DNA from: a virus
DNA: 36,660 bases
Strand: one strand, 5' to 3'
Virus record (IMG/VR): IMGVR_UViG_3300030202_002186
Span: 1 to 36,660 of that record
A model generated the notes under the pieces. The model ran no database searches. It saw only the letters and a list, made by a program, of their open reading frames with translations, and was not told where the DNA came from. Each line of letters starts with the position of its first letter. The stretch's first letter is position 1. The translations under genes and the position numbers were made by a program. This document shows, one piece after another, positions 16,399 through 24,206 of this stretch.

Positions 16399-17934
16399 AT
16401 GAACATTCGCAAATTTGCACAGATTTTTGATGGTCTGAAGCAGGCGCACGGCACGTTCACGATTGAGTCGAAGTCAAGCAGTGGCAAGACTCAAGGCAAA
16501 GCGAACGTAGTACGCGAAGCACGGACCAAAGAACATTGGGAAAGACACCTAGCGGGTCAGCAATCCATTGGGATTATTCCAATCAATGAAGACAATGCAT
16601 GCCGCTGGGGCTGCATTGACATCGATCAATATAACTTTGATCACAAGGCGCTAATCGACAAGATCCAAGCGGCAAAGCTACCGCTGGTGGTGTGCCGATC
16701 TAAGTCGGGCGGTGCTCACGTATTTTTATTCACAGATGAATTTATTCCTGCCAAGGACATGCAGGACGTGCTGACACAGTTGAGCGCGGGCCTTGGCTAT
16801 GGCGGCAGTGAGATCTTTCCCAAACAGATCAGCTTAAACCTAGAGCGTGGCGACGTCGGCAACTTTCTGAACATGCCGTACTTCGATCACGAAAACGGCC
16901 TGCGGTACGGGTTCAACCCTGACGGTACAGCAGCCACGTTTGATGAATTCCTTGAGCTTGTTGACCACAACGTACAGACGCACGAACAGGCACTGGCTTT
17001 GGTGGTGGAGCAAGATGCCGCACTGCCCATACCGGACGGTCCGCCTTGTCTACAGATCTTATGTAAAGAAGGCATCGGTGAAGGCGCAAGAAACAACGGA
17101 CTTTTTAATCTTGGGGTATACCTGCGCAAGGCACACCCGGAGACGTGGGAGTCAGAGATCCTGACTCACAACATGAATTTCATTCATCCACCTTTACCGC
17201 TGGGTGAAGTCAACACGGTTGCCAAGCAGCTAGAGCGTAAGGATTACGCCTACAAGTGCCGTGATGCCCCGATCAATGCGTACTGCAACCCAGAGCTTTG
17301 CAAGACGCGTAAGTTTGGTATCGATGCAGCTACCTCTGGCGTGCAGATAGCCAACCTGCGCAAGTACAACAGTGTGCCACCCGTGTGGTTCTTGGACGTT
17401 CAAGGCAAACCCCTAGAGCTTGCGACCGACGATCTGATGGTTCAGTCGGCCTTCCAGAAGGCGTGTGTCGATCAGTTGAACTTCTTCCCAAGGACTGTGC
17501 AAAAGGCGCAGTGGGAGCAGCGTATCAATGCTCTGCTCAATGAGATGAGTGACACCGAAGGTCACGTCATAGAAGTAAGCCAAGACGTCAGCGTAAACGG
17601 GCAGTTCGCCGATCACTTGGAAGAGTTCTGTACAGGTCATCAGGCTGCGGATGAGAAGGAGCAGATCTTGCTCAAGCGGCCATGGACAGATGAGGACCAG
17701 AAAGAAACGTACTTCAGGCTGAAAGATCTAGAAGCCCACCTCATCAAAGCGAACTTCAAGGTCTACAAAACACATCAAATCGCGCAACGTTTGCGGGACG
17801 TGAACGGTGAGGCCACTCAATTGCGCATACAGGGTAAAGTGATACGGTTATGGAAGATCCCTGCGCACGAGCAGGCCATAAGTCGTATAGAGCCGCCCAG
17901 CTTCGGGGGCACTGAAGAGGAGATACCGTTTTGA
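16399..17934 (+). CDS. AEP-superfamily primase
   Basis: A 511-residue protein with the archaeo-eukaryotic primase signature: CIDIDQY gives the metal-binding Asp74-x-Asp76, and SKSGGAHVFLF supplies His107 of the sxH motif. These are followed by FPKQ and GNFLNMPYF segments typical of phage AEP primases. A Cys cluster (YKCRDAPINAYCNPELCKT, about residues 290-310) looks like a zinc-binding element of the C-terminal half. It should synthesise primers for the phage PolA and may also extend them, as some AEPs are primase-polymerases. It precedes the UvrD helicase in the same operon, overlapping the intervening small gene by 4 bases. Confidence 0.85.
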   Translation: MNIRKFAQIFDGLKQAHGTFTIESKSSSGKTQGKANVVREARTKEHWERHLAGQQSIGIIPINEDNACRWGCIDIDQYNFDHKALIDKIQAAKLPLVVCRSKSGGAHVFLFTDEFIPAKDMQDVLTQLSAGLGYGGSEIFPKQISLNLERGDVGNFLNMPYFDHENGLRYGFNPDGTAATFDEFLELVDHNVQTHEQALALVVEQDAALPIPDGPPCLQILCKEGIGEGARNNGLFNLGVYLRKAHPETWESEILTHNMNFIHPPLPLGEVNTVAKQLERKDYAYKCRDAPINAYCNPELCKTRKFGIDAATSGVQIANLRKYNSVPPVWFLDVQGKPLELATDDLMVQSAFQKACVDQLNFFPRTVQKAQWEQRINALLNEMSDTEGHVIEVSQDVSVNGQFADHLEEFCTGHQAADEKEQILLKRPWTDEDQKETYFRLKDLEAHLIKANFKVYKTHQIAQRLRDVNGEATQLRIQGKVIRLWKIPAHEQAISRIEPPSFGGTEEEIPF

Positions 17935-18194
17935 TTATTTTAGAAGGGTTTGACGCAGCTATTCTGGGCGTAGGCGAGTCCGCCGGTTGGGACGCTCCGC
18001 TTGTCGTCTATGACTATCAAAAATGCCTAGACGTTTTGATGAAGGATAACGACTGGGAAAAAGAGGACGCGATAGCGTGGATGGACTCTAACGTCATCAA
18101 CGTGTACATGGGCAGAGGCAACCCTGTTTTTGTCTTTCCAAGCGTCGATTTGGCAGAACTTGCCTTTGAAATCAAAAAGGAGATGTTGCACTAA
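17931..18194 (+). CDS. small conserved phage protein, unknown
   Basis: Encodes 87 residues from a TTG start that overlaps the primase stop (TTGA). GAGGAGAT (17918-17925) is a strong ribosome site at normal distance, which supports this unusual start. The sequence (LVVYDYQKCLDVLMKDNDW and a C-terminal NPVFVFPSVDLAELAFEIKK) resembles a small acidic alpha/beta protein often seen beside phage replication genes, but it has no assigned function. It overlaps the helicase start by one base (TAATG), so translation is probably coupled. Confidence 0.7.
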   Translation: MIILEGFDAAILGVGESAGWDAPLVVYDYQKCLDVLMKDNDWEKEDAIAWMDSNVINVYMGRGNPVFVFPSVDLAELAFEIKKEMLH

Positions 18195-19723
18195 TGCAGC
18201 GTATTTTTGGGCCACCGGGGACGGGCAAGACCACCACGCTTCTTAATCTTGTTGAAGCAGAACTGGGCAAAGGCACGTATCCGGGGCACATTGCTTTCTT
18301 TGCCTTTACGCGCAAAGCGGCAAATGAGGCTAAGGAACGAGCAGCAAAACGTTTCGGGCTTGATCCAAAAAACGATCTGCCGTACTTCCGGACACTGCAC
18401 AGTCTGGCATTTCACCTGACAGGGCTACGCAACGATCAGTTGATGACGGCATCGCATTATCGTGAAGTTGAGCACGTCACAGGGGTCAATTTCATGGAAG
18501 GCAGCGTGTCGTCCCGGCACGAGGTTGAGGAAGAACTGAGCAACAGCCTGAAAAAAGAAACGCCCTTGCTGCGTTTGATCACATTGGCACGGCTGAAGAT
18601 GAACCCGCTCAAAGATGAGTACAACCTGAGTGATCTTGACCAGCCATGGATCGAAGTCGACTACGCCGCCAACTCTTTGAAAAGCTATAAGAAAAAGCAC
18701 GGCCTGTTTGACTACACCGACATGCTGGAGCTTTTTGCGGATACTGCGCACGTTGCGTGCCCCCAGTTCAAGCTTGCGATGCTTGACGAAGCACAGGACC
18801 TGTCCCCTCTACAATGGAAGATAGCCCACGCTATCGACGGGCGCTCAGAGCGCATGTACTGCGCTGGTGACGACGATCAGGCTATCTACAAGTGGTCTGG
18901 CGCGGACGTAGAGCATTTTATCAATCTGGACGGCGGCAGTGAGGTGCTGGAGCAAAGCTACCGTGTCCCATCCAACATCCACGCGATTGCAGAGCGGATC
19001 TGCGGACGCATCAAGCGCCGGTTCCCCAAGAAGTACCTGCCCAAGAAAGCGAACGGCAAGCTGGAGCGACTAACAGACTTCTTTGAACTGGATATGCGAG
19101 AGGACACGTGGCTGTTTTTGGCACAAGCCAACTACTTTTTGGCACCGGTACAGCAATTTTTAAAAAGTCAGGGCTACTACTTTGAGTACGGTGGTGGTGT
19201 GCGTAGCGTTAGAGACAAAATACGTGTGGCATTGTCGGCTTGGGGCTGTATGCAGAACGGTGACCCGATCTCCTTCGACGCAGCTAAGGCCATGTATTCG
19301 TTTATGTCCGGCAACGGCGTGCGTGTCTTACGTGGTCACAAGAAGATCGTAGGCGATCCCGATGCGTTATTTACCTATGAGGACTTGCGGGACTTCAACG
19401 GCTTGCTGGCCACACCTGATATGGCTTGGAACGAGGCTCTCGACAAGCTGCCAGATGTCGATGTGGCGTACATTAACGCCCTCGTCCGGAGAGGTGAGGA
19501 TCTGACGGCAGAGCCGCGCATACGGCTGTCCACGATCCACGGAGCCAAAGGCGGTGAGGCGGACAATGTCGTGCTGTTTACCGACATCACCGCAGCAGCA
19601 GAAGCCAGCATGGAAAGCGATCCAGACTCCATGCACCGCGTCTTTTACGTGGCAGTCACACGAACCCGCCAGAACCTTTACACACTAGAACCCGCCGACT
19701 TTTACAGGAGCTATGCACTATGA
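18194..19723 (+). CDS. UvrD/Rep-like SF1 DNA helicase
   Basis: A 509-residue protein carrying the complete SF1A motif series: Walker A GPPGTGKTTT (Lys12), motif Ia FAFTRKAANEAKERA, Walker B MLDEAQDLSPLQW, motif III AGDDDQAIYKWSGAD, motif IV LEQSYRVPSN, motif V LSTIHGAKGGEADNVVLFTD and motif VI RVFYVAVTRTRQNLY. It is shorter than chromosomal UvrD (about 720), consistent with trimmed accessory domains. It should unwind DNA 3' to 5' ahead of, or in support of, PolA. It overlaps neighbours at both ends, being the fifth gene of the replication operon; its stop overlaps the DUF3310 start as ATGA. Confidence 0.95.
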   Translation: MQRIFGPPGTGKTTTLLNLVEAELGKGTYPGHIAFFAFTRKAANEAKERAAKRFGLDPKNDLPYFRTLHSLAFHLTGLRNDQLMTASHYREVEHVTGVNFMEGSVSSRHEVEEELSNSLKKETPLLRLITLARLKMNPLKDEYNLSDLDQPWIEVDYAANSLKSYKKKHGLFDYTDMLELFADTAHVACPQFKLAMLDEAQDLSPLQWKIAHAIDGRSERMYCAGDDDQAIYKWSGADVEHFINLDGGSEVLEQSYRVPSNIHAIAERICGRIKRRFPKKYLPKKANGKLERLTDFFELDMREDTWLFLAQANYFLAPVQQFLKSQGYYFEYGGGVRSVRDKIRVALSAWGCMQNGDPISFDAAKAMYSFMSGNGVRVLRGHKKIVGDPDALFTYEDLRDFNGLLATPDMAWNEALDKLPDVDVAYINALVRRGEDLTAEPRIRLSTIHGAKGGEADNVVLFTDITAAAEASMESDPDSMHRVFYVAVTRTRQNLYTLEPADFYRSYAL

Positions 19724-19959
19724 GCGATATGGTCAACTCACCGAGCCACTATGCTGACTCAGAGATTGAATGCATCGATGCCATGGTCGCGGCTTTCGGT
19801 ACAGAGGCCGTGCAGATGTACTGTCGTTTAGCTAGCTTCAAGTACCAATGGCGGGCCGGAAAAAAGTTCGATGCGGTTGAAGATTTAAAAAAATCTATTT
19901 GGTATACGCGTTTTGCGCTGGGCGATGACCCAAGGAAAGACGATGCAAAAGGAAACTAG
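19720..19959 (+). CDS. DUF3310 (SaV-like) protein
   Basis: A 79-residue protein with the family opening VNSPSHYADSEIECIDAM and the following YCRLASFKYQWRAGKKFD..EDLKKSIWY, matching DUF3310, a small protein common in phage replication or nucleotide-metabolism regions. The function is not established. It starts at an ATG overlapping the helicase stop (ATGA), and its 3' end overlaps the PolA start by 17 bases in another frame. This tight placement argues that its production is tied to the helicase-polymerase pair. Confidence 0.88.
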   Translation: MSDMVNSPSHYADSEIECIDAMVAAFGTEAVQMYCRLASFKYQWRAGKKFDAVEDLKKSIWYTRFALGDDPRKDDAKGN

Positions 19960-21850
19960 GTTACAGTTCCCGTTGTTTGCGACCGAAACAGAGTGGACGG
20001 CACCTTACGAGTTTGTTGACCTGACAGACGCCAAAGAGATTGCCATTGACCTAGAAACACGTGACCCCAACCTCAAGCAGATGGGTCCGGGCTGGCCCCG
20101 CAAGGACGGCGACGTTGTTGGCATAGCGGTCGCTACTGAGGGCTTTGAAGCCTACTACCCTATTGATCACCTTGGTGGTGGTAATCTCGACAAGCGGCAG
20201 GTGCTGCGTTGGCTAGCCAAGCAGTTATCCACAGACTGCCCAAAGATCATGCACAACGCACCCTACGATCTGGGCTGGCTCAAGGCGCTCGACGTGCCGG
20301 TAAACGGCCCGATCATCGATACGATGGTGATGGCGGCGCTGCTCGACGAAAATCGTTTCAGTTACTCTCTGAACGCTCTGTCATACGACTATCTGGGCCT
20401 AGCCAAGTCAGAGAAGCTTCTGACGCAGGCTGCGGTAGAGTTTGGGGTAGACCCCAAGGGCGAGCTTTGGAAGCTCCCTGCGCAGTTTGTGGGGCCGTAT
20501 GCAGAGCAAGACGCACGGCTGGCCTACGATCTGTACAAGTTTTTCCGCGTAGAAATCAACAAGCAGGACCTAGAAACCATCTTCGATCTCGAAACACGGC
20601 TCACGCCCTGCCTGATCGACATGACGTTTCGCGGAATACGGGTAGATCTAGAGCGATGTGAGCGGTCGAAGCAACAACTTTTAAAAAGAGAGAAGCAGAC
20701 CTACCGGGAAATCAACAAAGAAGCAGGCTTTGACGTCGAGATCTGGGCGGCAACTTCTCTAGCCAAAGCATTCGACAAGCTAAAAGTTGCCTATCCCCGA
20801 ACGGCCAAGGGCGCACCGTCTTTCACCAAGGCATTTTTGAGCGAGAACCCGCATCCGTTTGCCAAAATGATCATCGAGGCACGAAACCTCAACAAGATCC
20901 AAGGCACGTTTATCAACAACATAATGAAGTTTGTGGGCGCTGACTCTCGTATCCACGGGCACATCAATCAGCTACGCAGCGATGACGGAGGCACTGTCTC
21001 CGGACGCCTGTCTATGTCGAACCCAAACCTTCAGCAGATTCCTGCTCGCGATCCAGAGCTAGGACCTATGATTCGCAGCCTGTTCCTGCCGGAAGAGGGA
21101 GAACTGTGGGCTGCTATAGACTACTCGCAGCAAGAACCACGGATCTTGACCCACTACGCCAGCGTTTTTGGCAAGTGGAAAGGTCTGCCGCTGGGTGGAG
21201 CGAAAGAATTTGTCGACGGGTACACCAATGACCCAGACATGGACTTTCATACCATGGTTGCCGACATGGCAAACATCAGCCGCAAACAGGCGAAGACGAT
21301 CAATCTAGGCATGATGTACGGCATGGGCGTGCGCAAGCTGGCTGACCAACTGGATCTGGAGTTTGATGACGCCAAAGAACTGACGCAGCAGTACCACAAG
21401 CGGGTGCCGTTTGTGAAAGAGCTAATGAACGGCGTATCGCGGTCCGTGGATCAAAAGTCAGACGGGTCACTGCGATCTTTGAAAGGCCGCAAGTGTCGGT
21501 TCGATATGTTTGAACCGATGGGCTACGACGTGCAGAAAGCCATGCCTTTGAAGGAAGCAAAGGCTACCTACGGCGAGACTGCACCACTCAAGCGTGCATA
21601 CACCTACAAGGCGCTAAACAGGCTGATACAGGCATCTGCGGCGGACATGACCAAGCAGGCCATGGTCGATCTGTACGAGGCTGGAGAACGCCCCTTGTTG
21701 CAGGTGCATGATGAGCTAGGGTGCAGCGTGGCCAACATAGAGCATGCCAAGAAAATACGTGAAGTCATGGAAGCTGCGATCAAGCTTCAGGTGCCGAGCA
21801 AATGCGACATTGACCTTGGGCCAAGTTGGGGAGAAACTAGCGAAATATAA
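19943..21850 (+). CDS. polA: family A DNA polymerase with 3'-5' exonuclease
   Basis: About 635 residues from ATG 19943, preceded by AAGGA; an upstream in-frame start at 19913 would lack a good ribosome site. The exonuclease domain shows DLET (Asp36, Glu38), MHNAPYDLGWL and YAEQDARLAYDLY. The polymerase domain shows motif A AAIDYSQQEPRIL (about residue 390), motif B RKQAKTINLGMMYGMG and motif C QVHDELG (about 588). There is no 5'-nuclease domain. In motif B the residue equivalent to E. coli Phe762 is Leu455. This enzyme should copy the phage genome. It is last in the replication operon. In virioplankton surveys, Leu at this site has been linked with slower, possibly temperate phages. Confidence 0.96.
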   Translation: MQKETRLQFPLFATETEWTAPYEFVDLTDAKEIAIDLETRDPNLKQMGPGWPRKDGDVVGIAVATEGFEAYYPIDHLGGGNLDKRQVLRWLAKQLSTDCPKIMHNAPYDLGWLKALDVPVNGPIIDTMVMAALLDENRFSYSLNALSYDYLGLAKSEKLLTQAAVEFGVDPKGELWKLPAQFVGPYAEQDARLAYDLYKFFRVEINKQDLETIFDLETRLTPCLIDMTFRGIRVDLERCERSKQQLLKREKQTYREINKEAGFDVEIWAATSLAKAFDKLKVAYPRTAKGAPSFTKAFLSENPHPFAKMIIEARNLNKIQGTFINNIMKFVGADSRIHGHINQLRSDDGGTVSGRLSMSNPNLQQIPARDPELGPMIRSLFLPEEGELWAAIDYSQQEPRILTHYASVFGKWKGLPLGGAKEFVDGYTNDPDMDFHTMVADMANISRKQAKTINLGMMYGMGVRKLADQLDLEFDDAKELTQQYHKRVPFVKELMNGVSRSVDQKSDGSLRSLKGRKCRFDMFEPMGYDVQKAMPLKEAKATYGETAPLKRAYTYKALNRLIQASAADMTKQAMVDLYEAGERPLLQVHDELGCSVANIEHAKKIREVMEAAIKLQVPSKCDIDLGPSWGETSEI

Positions 21851-21851
21851 C

Positions 21852-21869
21852 TTTTCAGGACGCTGAAAA
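21852..21869 (+). promoter_or_regulatory. hairpin overlapping the ribosome site of the low-complexity gene
   Basis: TTTTCAG (21852-21858) and CTGAAAA (21863-21869) form a perfect 7-bp stem with a GACG loop, ending one base before ATG 21870. The AGGA ribosome site (21857-21860) is inside it, so folding would hide the site. Whether this regulates translation is inference. Confidence 0.5.
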
Positions 21870-22820
21870 ATGTTTGGACCTGCAATGGGTGGTATGGGCG
21901 GCGGATTTGGCCAGCAAGGCGGATTTGGCCAGCAAGGCGGATTTAGGGGACAACAACAAATGTCGCCTTTCGGGCAGCCCATGAATCGACAGCCGATGGG
22001 GGGCTTTGGTCAACAACCCCAACAATTTGGTGGGGGCTTTCCGCAACCCCAACAGCAGTTTGGCGGGGGCTTTCAGCAACCTATGCGACAGCCAATGCAG
22101 CAGTTTGGTGGGGGCTTCGGTGGGGGCTTTCAAGGACAGGGCGGATTTGGGCAACAACCTCAACAGCAATTCGGAGGTGGTTTTCAAGGACAAGGCGGAT
22201 TTGGGCAACCTCAACAACAATTTGGCGGGGGCTTCGGTGGCGGTTTTCAGCAAATGCCTCAACAGCAATTTGGCGGGGGCTTTCAAGGACAAGGCGGCTT
22301 CGGCGGCATGATGGGCGGCTTCGGCGGTCCTGCGGCAGCCCAGCAACAAGCAATGCAGAGGATGATGGGCGGTATGGGCGGCGGTCAAATGGGCCAGTTC
22401 GGTGGTGGGTTTCAATCCCAAGGCCCACAAGATTTAAGGCAAATACGGCAACGACAAAGCGATGCCATGTTTGATCGTCAAGGCCGTGGTGGCCGGGGTA
22501 ATCAAGGTCAAGACATGAAGATTGATATAGATCAATTTCAAGCAAAGCCATCACCTCCTGTGGCAATGAACCAAAGAGATATGACCAGACTGCAAGGTCG
22601 TGGATTCGGCGGTGGGTTTCAATCCCAAGGACCACAAGATTTAAGGGGAATGCAGGCACGACAAATCGATTCCATGTTTCAATCTCAAGGGCCACGAAAC
22701 ATGCGACAAATGACTGCGATGCCTCAACTGTCGCGAGGTATTGGCGGGTTTGGAGGGCAACGCGGACTTGCGCAAGGCAGGTTTTCTAACCTCCAAGACG
22801 CAATGAGAACTTTTCGATAA
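21870..22820 (+). CDS. Phe-Gly/Gln-rich low-complexity protein
   Basis: A 316-residue protein unlike its neighbours. Residues 1-150 are built almost wholly of Gly, Gln, Phe, Met and Pro in imperfect repeats such as QQFGGGFQGQGGFGQ. The C-terminal half is more mixed but repeats GGGFQSQGPQDLR, with related RQ/SMF phrases, two to three times, and contains Arg-rich spacers. There is no transmembrane, enzyme or folded-domain motif. The composition resembles FG-repeat or prion-like disordered proteins that form condensates or gels; such a role here is inference. It follows PolA after a 19-base gap carrying a hairpin over its ribosome site. A structural or coat-associated role is the main alternative. 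Confidence 0.75.
   Translation: MFGPAMGGMGGGFGQQGGFGQQGGFRGQQQMSPFGQPMNRQPMGGFGQQPQQFGGGFPQPQQQFGGGFQQPMRQPMQQFGGGFGGGFQGQGGFGQQPQQQFGGGFQGQGGFGQPQQQFGGGFGGGFQQMPQQQFGGGFQGQGGFGGMMGGFGGPAAAQQQAMQRMMGGMGGGQMGQFGGGFQSQGPQDLRQIRQRQSDAMFDRQGRGGRGNQGQDMKIDIDQFQAKPSPPVAMNQRDMTRLQGRGFGGGFQSQGPQDLRGMQARQIDSMFQSQGPRNMRQMTAMPQLSRGIGGFGGQRGLAQGRFSNLQDAMRTFR
21901..21947 (+). repeat. 18-bp tandem repeat in the low-complexity gene
   Basis: GCGGATTTGGCCAGCAAG is repeated exactly at 21901-21918 and 21919-21936, with a diverging third copy from 21937. It encodes GFGQQG units. The exact identity at DNA level suggests recent slippage or duplication. Confidence 0.85.
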
Positions 22821-22824
22821 ACCC

Positions 22825-22853
22825 TTGAATTAGTATGCGACATGCGCGATAAT
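22825..22853 (+). promoter_or_regulatory. strong promoter for the RHH gene, probably leaderless
   Basis: TTGAAT (22825-22830) and GATAAT (22848-22853) have the ideal 17-base spacing. The start codon at 22861 lies seven bases after the -10, where transcription would begin, so the mRNA should be leaderless; no ribosome site is present. TATGCGA (22834-22840) and the related CATGCGCGA sit in the spacer and may be the operator. Confidence 0.75.
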
Positions 22854-22860
22854 CTCTTGC

Positions 22861-23028
22861 ATGGATACAACGAAATGGAAGTCGATTCTGGTGCCAATGC
22901 CAGTTTATCGTCAGATCAAAGAAATTGCGCAGATAGAAGACCGCACGATCAGCGGACAACTGCGTAAGATTTTCAACGAGTGGAAAGAAGACCGCGCTAG
23001 AGAGGCGCGCGAACTCGACTCCGCTTAG
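22861..23028 (+). CDS. ribbon-helix-helix DNA-binding regulator (Arc/CopG-like)
   Basis: A 55-residue protein. A short N-terminal beta segment (KWKSILVPMP) is followed by helix A (VYRQIKEIAQIED) and helix B (TISGQLRKIFNEWKEDRA), with the hydrophobic pattern of Arc/MetJ-type ribbon-helix-helix domains. Such proteins dimerise and bind DNA through the paired strands. A strong promoter lies directly upstream and the ATG sits at the predicted transcription start, so the message is likely leaderless. Its 3' end overlaps the convergent last gene of the minus operon by 32 bases. It is the best candidate for the phage's repressor-like switch protein. Confidence 0.8.
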   Translation: MDTTKWKSILVPMPVYRQIKEIAQIEDRTISGQLRKIFNEWKEDRAREARELDSA

Positions 23029-23233
23029 ATAAAAACCGCCTGCGCAGTTCCAACCGACAGCAGTTGATTGTTGTCATCCATTCTTTTGATTTTTCTTCTG
23101 ATGCATCAGGGTATGCAACCAACAGCGACGAGGTGTCCAGTAGCTTTTTCTGGATGTCGCTGATCTTTTCTTCTTTCGCCAGTTCTTCAAGAACTTTCGT
23201 TGTGAACGTTTTACCTACTTCACCCGCTGCCAA
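22997..23233 (-). CDS. small unknown protein, last gene of minus operon
   Basis: Encodes 78 residues from a TTG start (23233) with GGAGG about nine bases upstream, overlapping the previous gene by 14 bases. The sequence is helical and charged, ending in a basic tail (RRRFLSKRSRVR), and shows no recognised family. Its 3' end overlaps the convergent RHH gene by 32 bases. The TTG start and basic C-terminus make it less certain than its neighbours; it could be a non-essential accessory protein. Confidence 0.5.
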   Translation of the reverse strand: MAAGEVGKTFTTKVLEELAKEEKISDIQKKLLDTSSLLVAYPDASEEKSKEWMTTINCCRLELRRRFLSKRSRVRAPL

Positions 23234-23453
23234 GTTGTAGTGCCTCCAGTTTTTGTTCGACGGATGTCCATGTGTCTTTGATGCACTGCTCTTCGGTCTT
23301 GCTATGGCTATGGAACCAGAAGCATGTACCGATCAAGCCGTGAATCCTTGGATCGTCCTTGGAACTTTTTAAAAGTCTGAGCAAGAACAGCCCTTCGTCG
23401 GGGGACAGATTAAGGGAAAGGGTTGCTTCTTCAATTTCTGTCACTTCTGTCAT
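23220..23453 (-). CDS. small unknown protein, minus operon
   Basis: A 77-residue acidic protein starting at ATG 23453, with GAGG about nine bases upstream and a GATAAT -10-like hexamer in the same leader. LSLNLSPDEGLFLLRLLKSS and HSKTEEQCIKDTWTSVEQKLEAL suggest a mainly helical fold. No family is recognised. It follows a structured 237-base intergenic stretch holding three repeated hairpin-prone units, and overlaps the next gene by 14 bases. Confidence 0.6.
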   Translation of the reverse strand: MTEVTEIEEATLSLNLSPDEGLFLLRLLKSSKDDPRIHGLIGTCFWFHSHSKTEEQCIKDTWTSVEQKLEALQLGSG

Positions 23454-23472
23454 ATAGATTATCCTCTAGAAA

Positions 23473-23650
23473 AGCCCCGCCTTTGGGCACCCGGACGGGA
23501 ACGGGCAAGGAGAGAGTGTGTTTATCTCTCTGCCCAATTTAGCCCGCCTTCTGGCACGCGGACGGGAACGCGCGTTTCAGGGCTGGAGTGCCCTTGCCAA
23601 AACAGTGCCGTCTTGTGGGCACGCGGACGGCGCGCGCTTGGAGCGGAGTG
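23473..23650. repeat. three imperfect 65-bp structured repeats (noncoding)
   Basis: Units at about 23473, 23542 and 23606 share the core GGCACGCGGACGGGAACG (with variation) and end in GGAGTG-like tails about 30 bases later. Each can fold: GTGCC/GGCAC and GCCGTC/GACGGC in the third, GCCC/GGGC in the first, CCGC/GCGG in the second. They fill most of the gap 23454-23690 inside the minus operon. No T-tract or open frame is convincing. They could be RNA structures between the two halves of the operon or protein-binding DNA repeats; spacing of 69 and 64 bases rules out a CRISPR-like regularity. Confidence 0.7.
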
Positions 23651-23690
23651 ATAACCGCATCCCAAACTGGTTTGCCCCAGAGCATATCAA

Positions 23691-24206
23691 TTATTTTGTC
23701 CTAACCGGAACCACCGATTGCAGTTCTACATCAAAATCGAATTTGCAGGAGGCCAGCGACTCAAGCTTCTTACGCAGTTTATTCAACCGCCCTTCTTGCC
23801 CATACAGAGCGCGGTAAGTGGGGTTGCTGACCGCATAATCTCCCGTTTGAGCCTCAAAACGTTGGTAATCCTCTCTGATGTCCATCGAAGTCGTGGTCAA
23901 CAGATCCAACAAAATTGCAATATCGTCGTTGTTCAACGCCGTGATGTTCGCGGTGCGCGGCTCTTCGTTGTCGCGCGGCTCTTCGTTGTCGCGCAAGAAC
24001 GTCCGCACGCGGTCCACGGTGCGCTCTGAGGGCCTTTTGATCGTGCCAAACACGAAACCCTTCATGGTGGCGTAGTCAACGCCTACCGCTTTAGAAACCG
24101 CTTTGATGCCCCCAGTAATCTTACTGCCAGATTTCTCCGCTGCGTCTACTGCAAGGGCGTTCATTTGTGTCTGCATCTCGTGCAGCTTTAAGTTATTTAC
24201 TGTCAT
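23691..24206 (-). CDS. HTH-like putative regulator, minus operon
   Basis: Encodes 171 residues from ATG 24206, immediately after the shared ribosome cassette GGAGATAGTGATG; an ATG four codons upstream belongs to that leader. Residues about 30-75 (KITGGIKAVSKAVGVDYATM through RPSERTVDRVRTFLRD) look like a helix-turn-helix or small phage regulator fold, and a long charged helix follows. A tandem duplication gives RDNEEPRDNEEP at residues 72-83. It overlaps the previous gene by 14 bases. A transcriptional role is inferred from the HTH pattern. Confidence 0.6.
   Translation of the reverse strand: MTVNNLKLHEMQTQMNALAVDAAEKSGSKITGGIKAVSKAVGVDYATMKGFVFGTIKRPSERTVDRVRTFLRDNEEPRDNEEPRTANITALNNDDIAILLDLLTTTSMDIREDYQRFEAQTGDYAVSNPTYRALYGQEGRLNKLRKKLESLASCKFDFDVELQSVVPVRTK
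23955..23994 (-). repeat. 18-bp tandem duplication in the HTH-like gene
   Basis: The unit GCGCGGCTCTTCGTTGTC is repeated twice exactly, with a partial third copy, adding a second RDNEEP to the protein in frame. Exact identity points to recent slippage. Confidence 0.85.

Noticed and set aside
21855-22430. Minus-strand open frame opposite the low-complexity gene
   Set aside because: Its Leu/Ala/Lys repeats are the antisense reading of the Gly/Gln repeats.
23473-23650. CRISPR-like array
   Set aside because: Only three imperfect repeats at unequal spacing (69 and 64 bases), GC hairpin structure and no cas genes.
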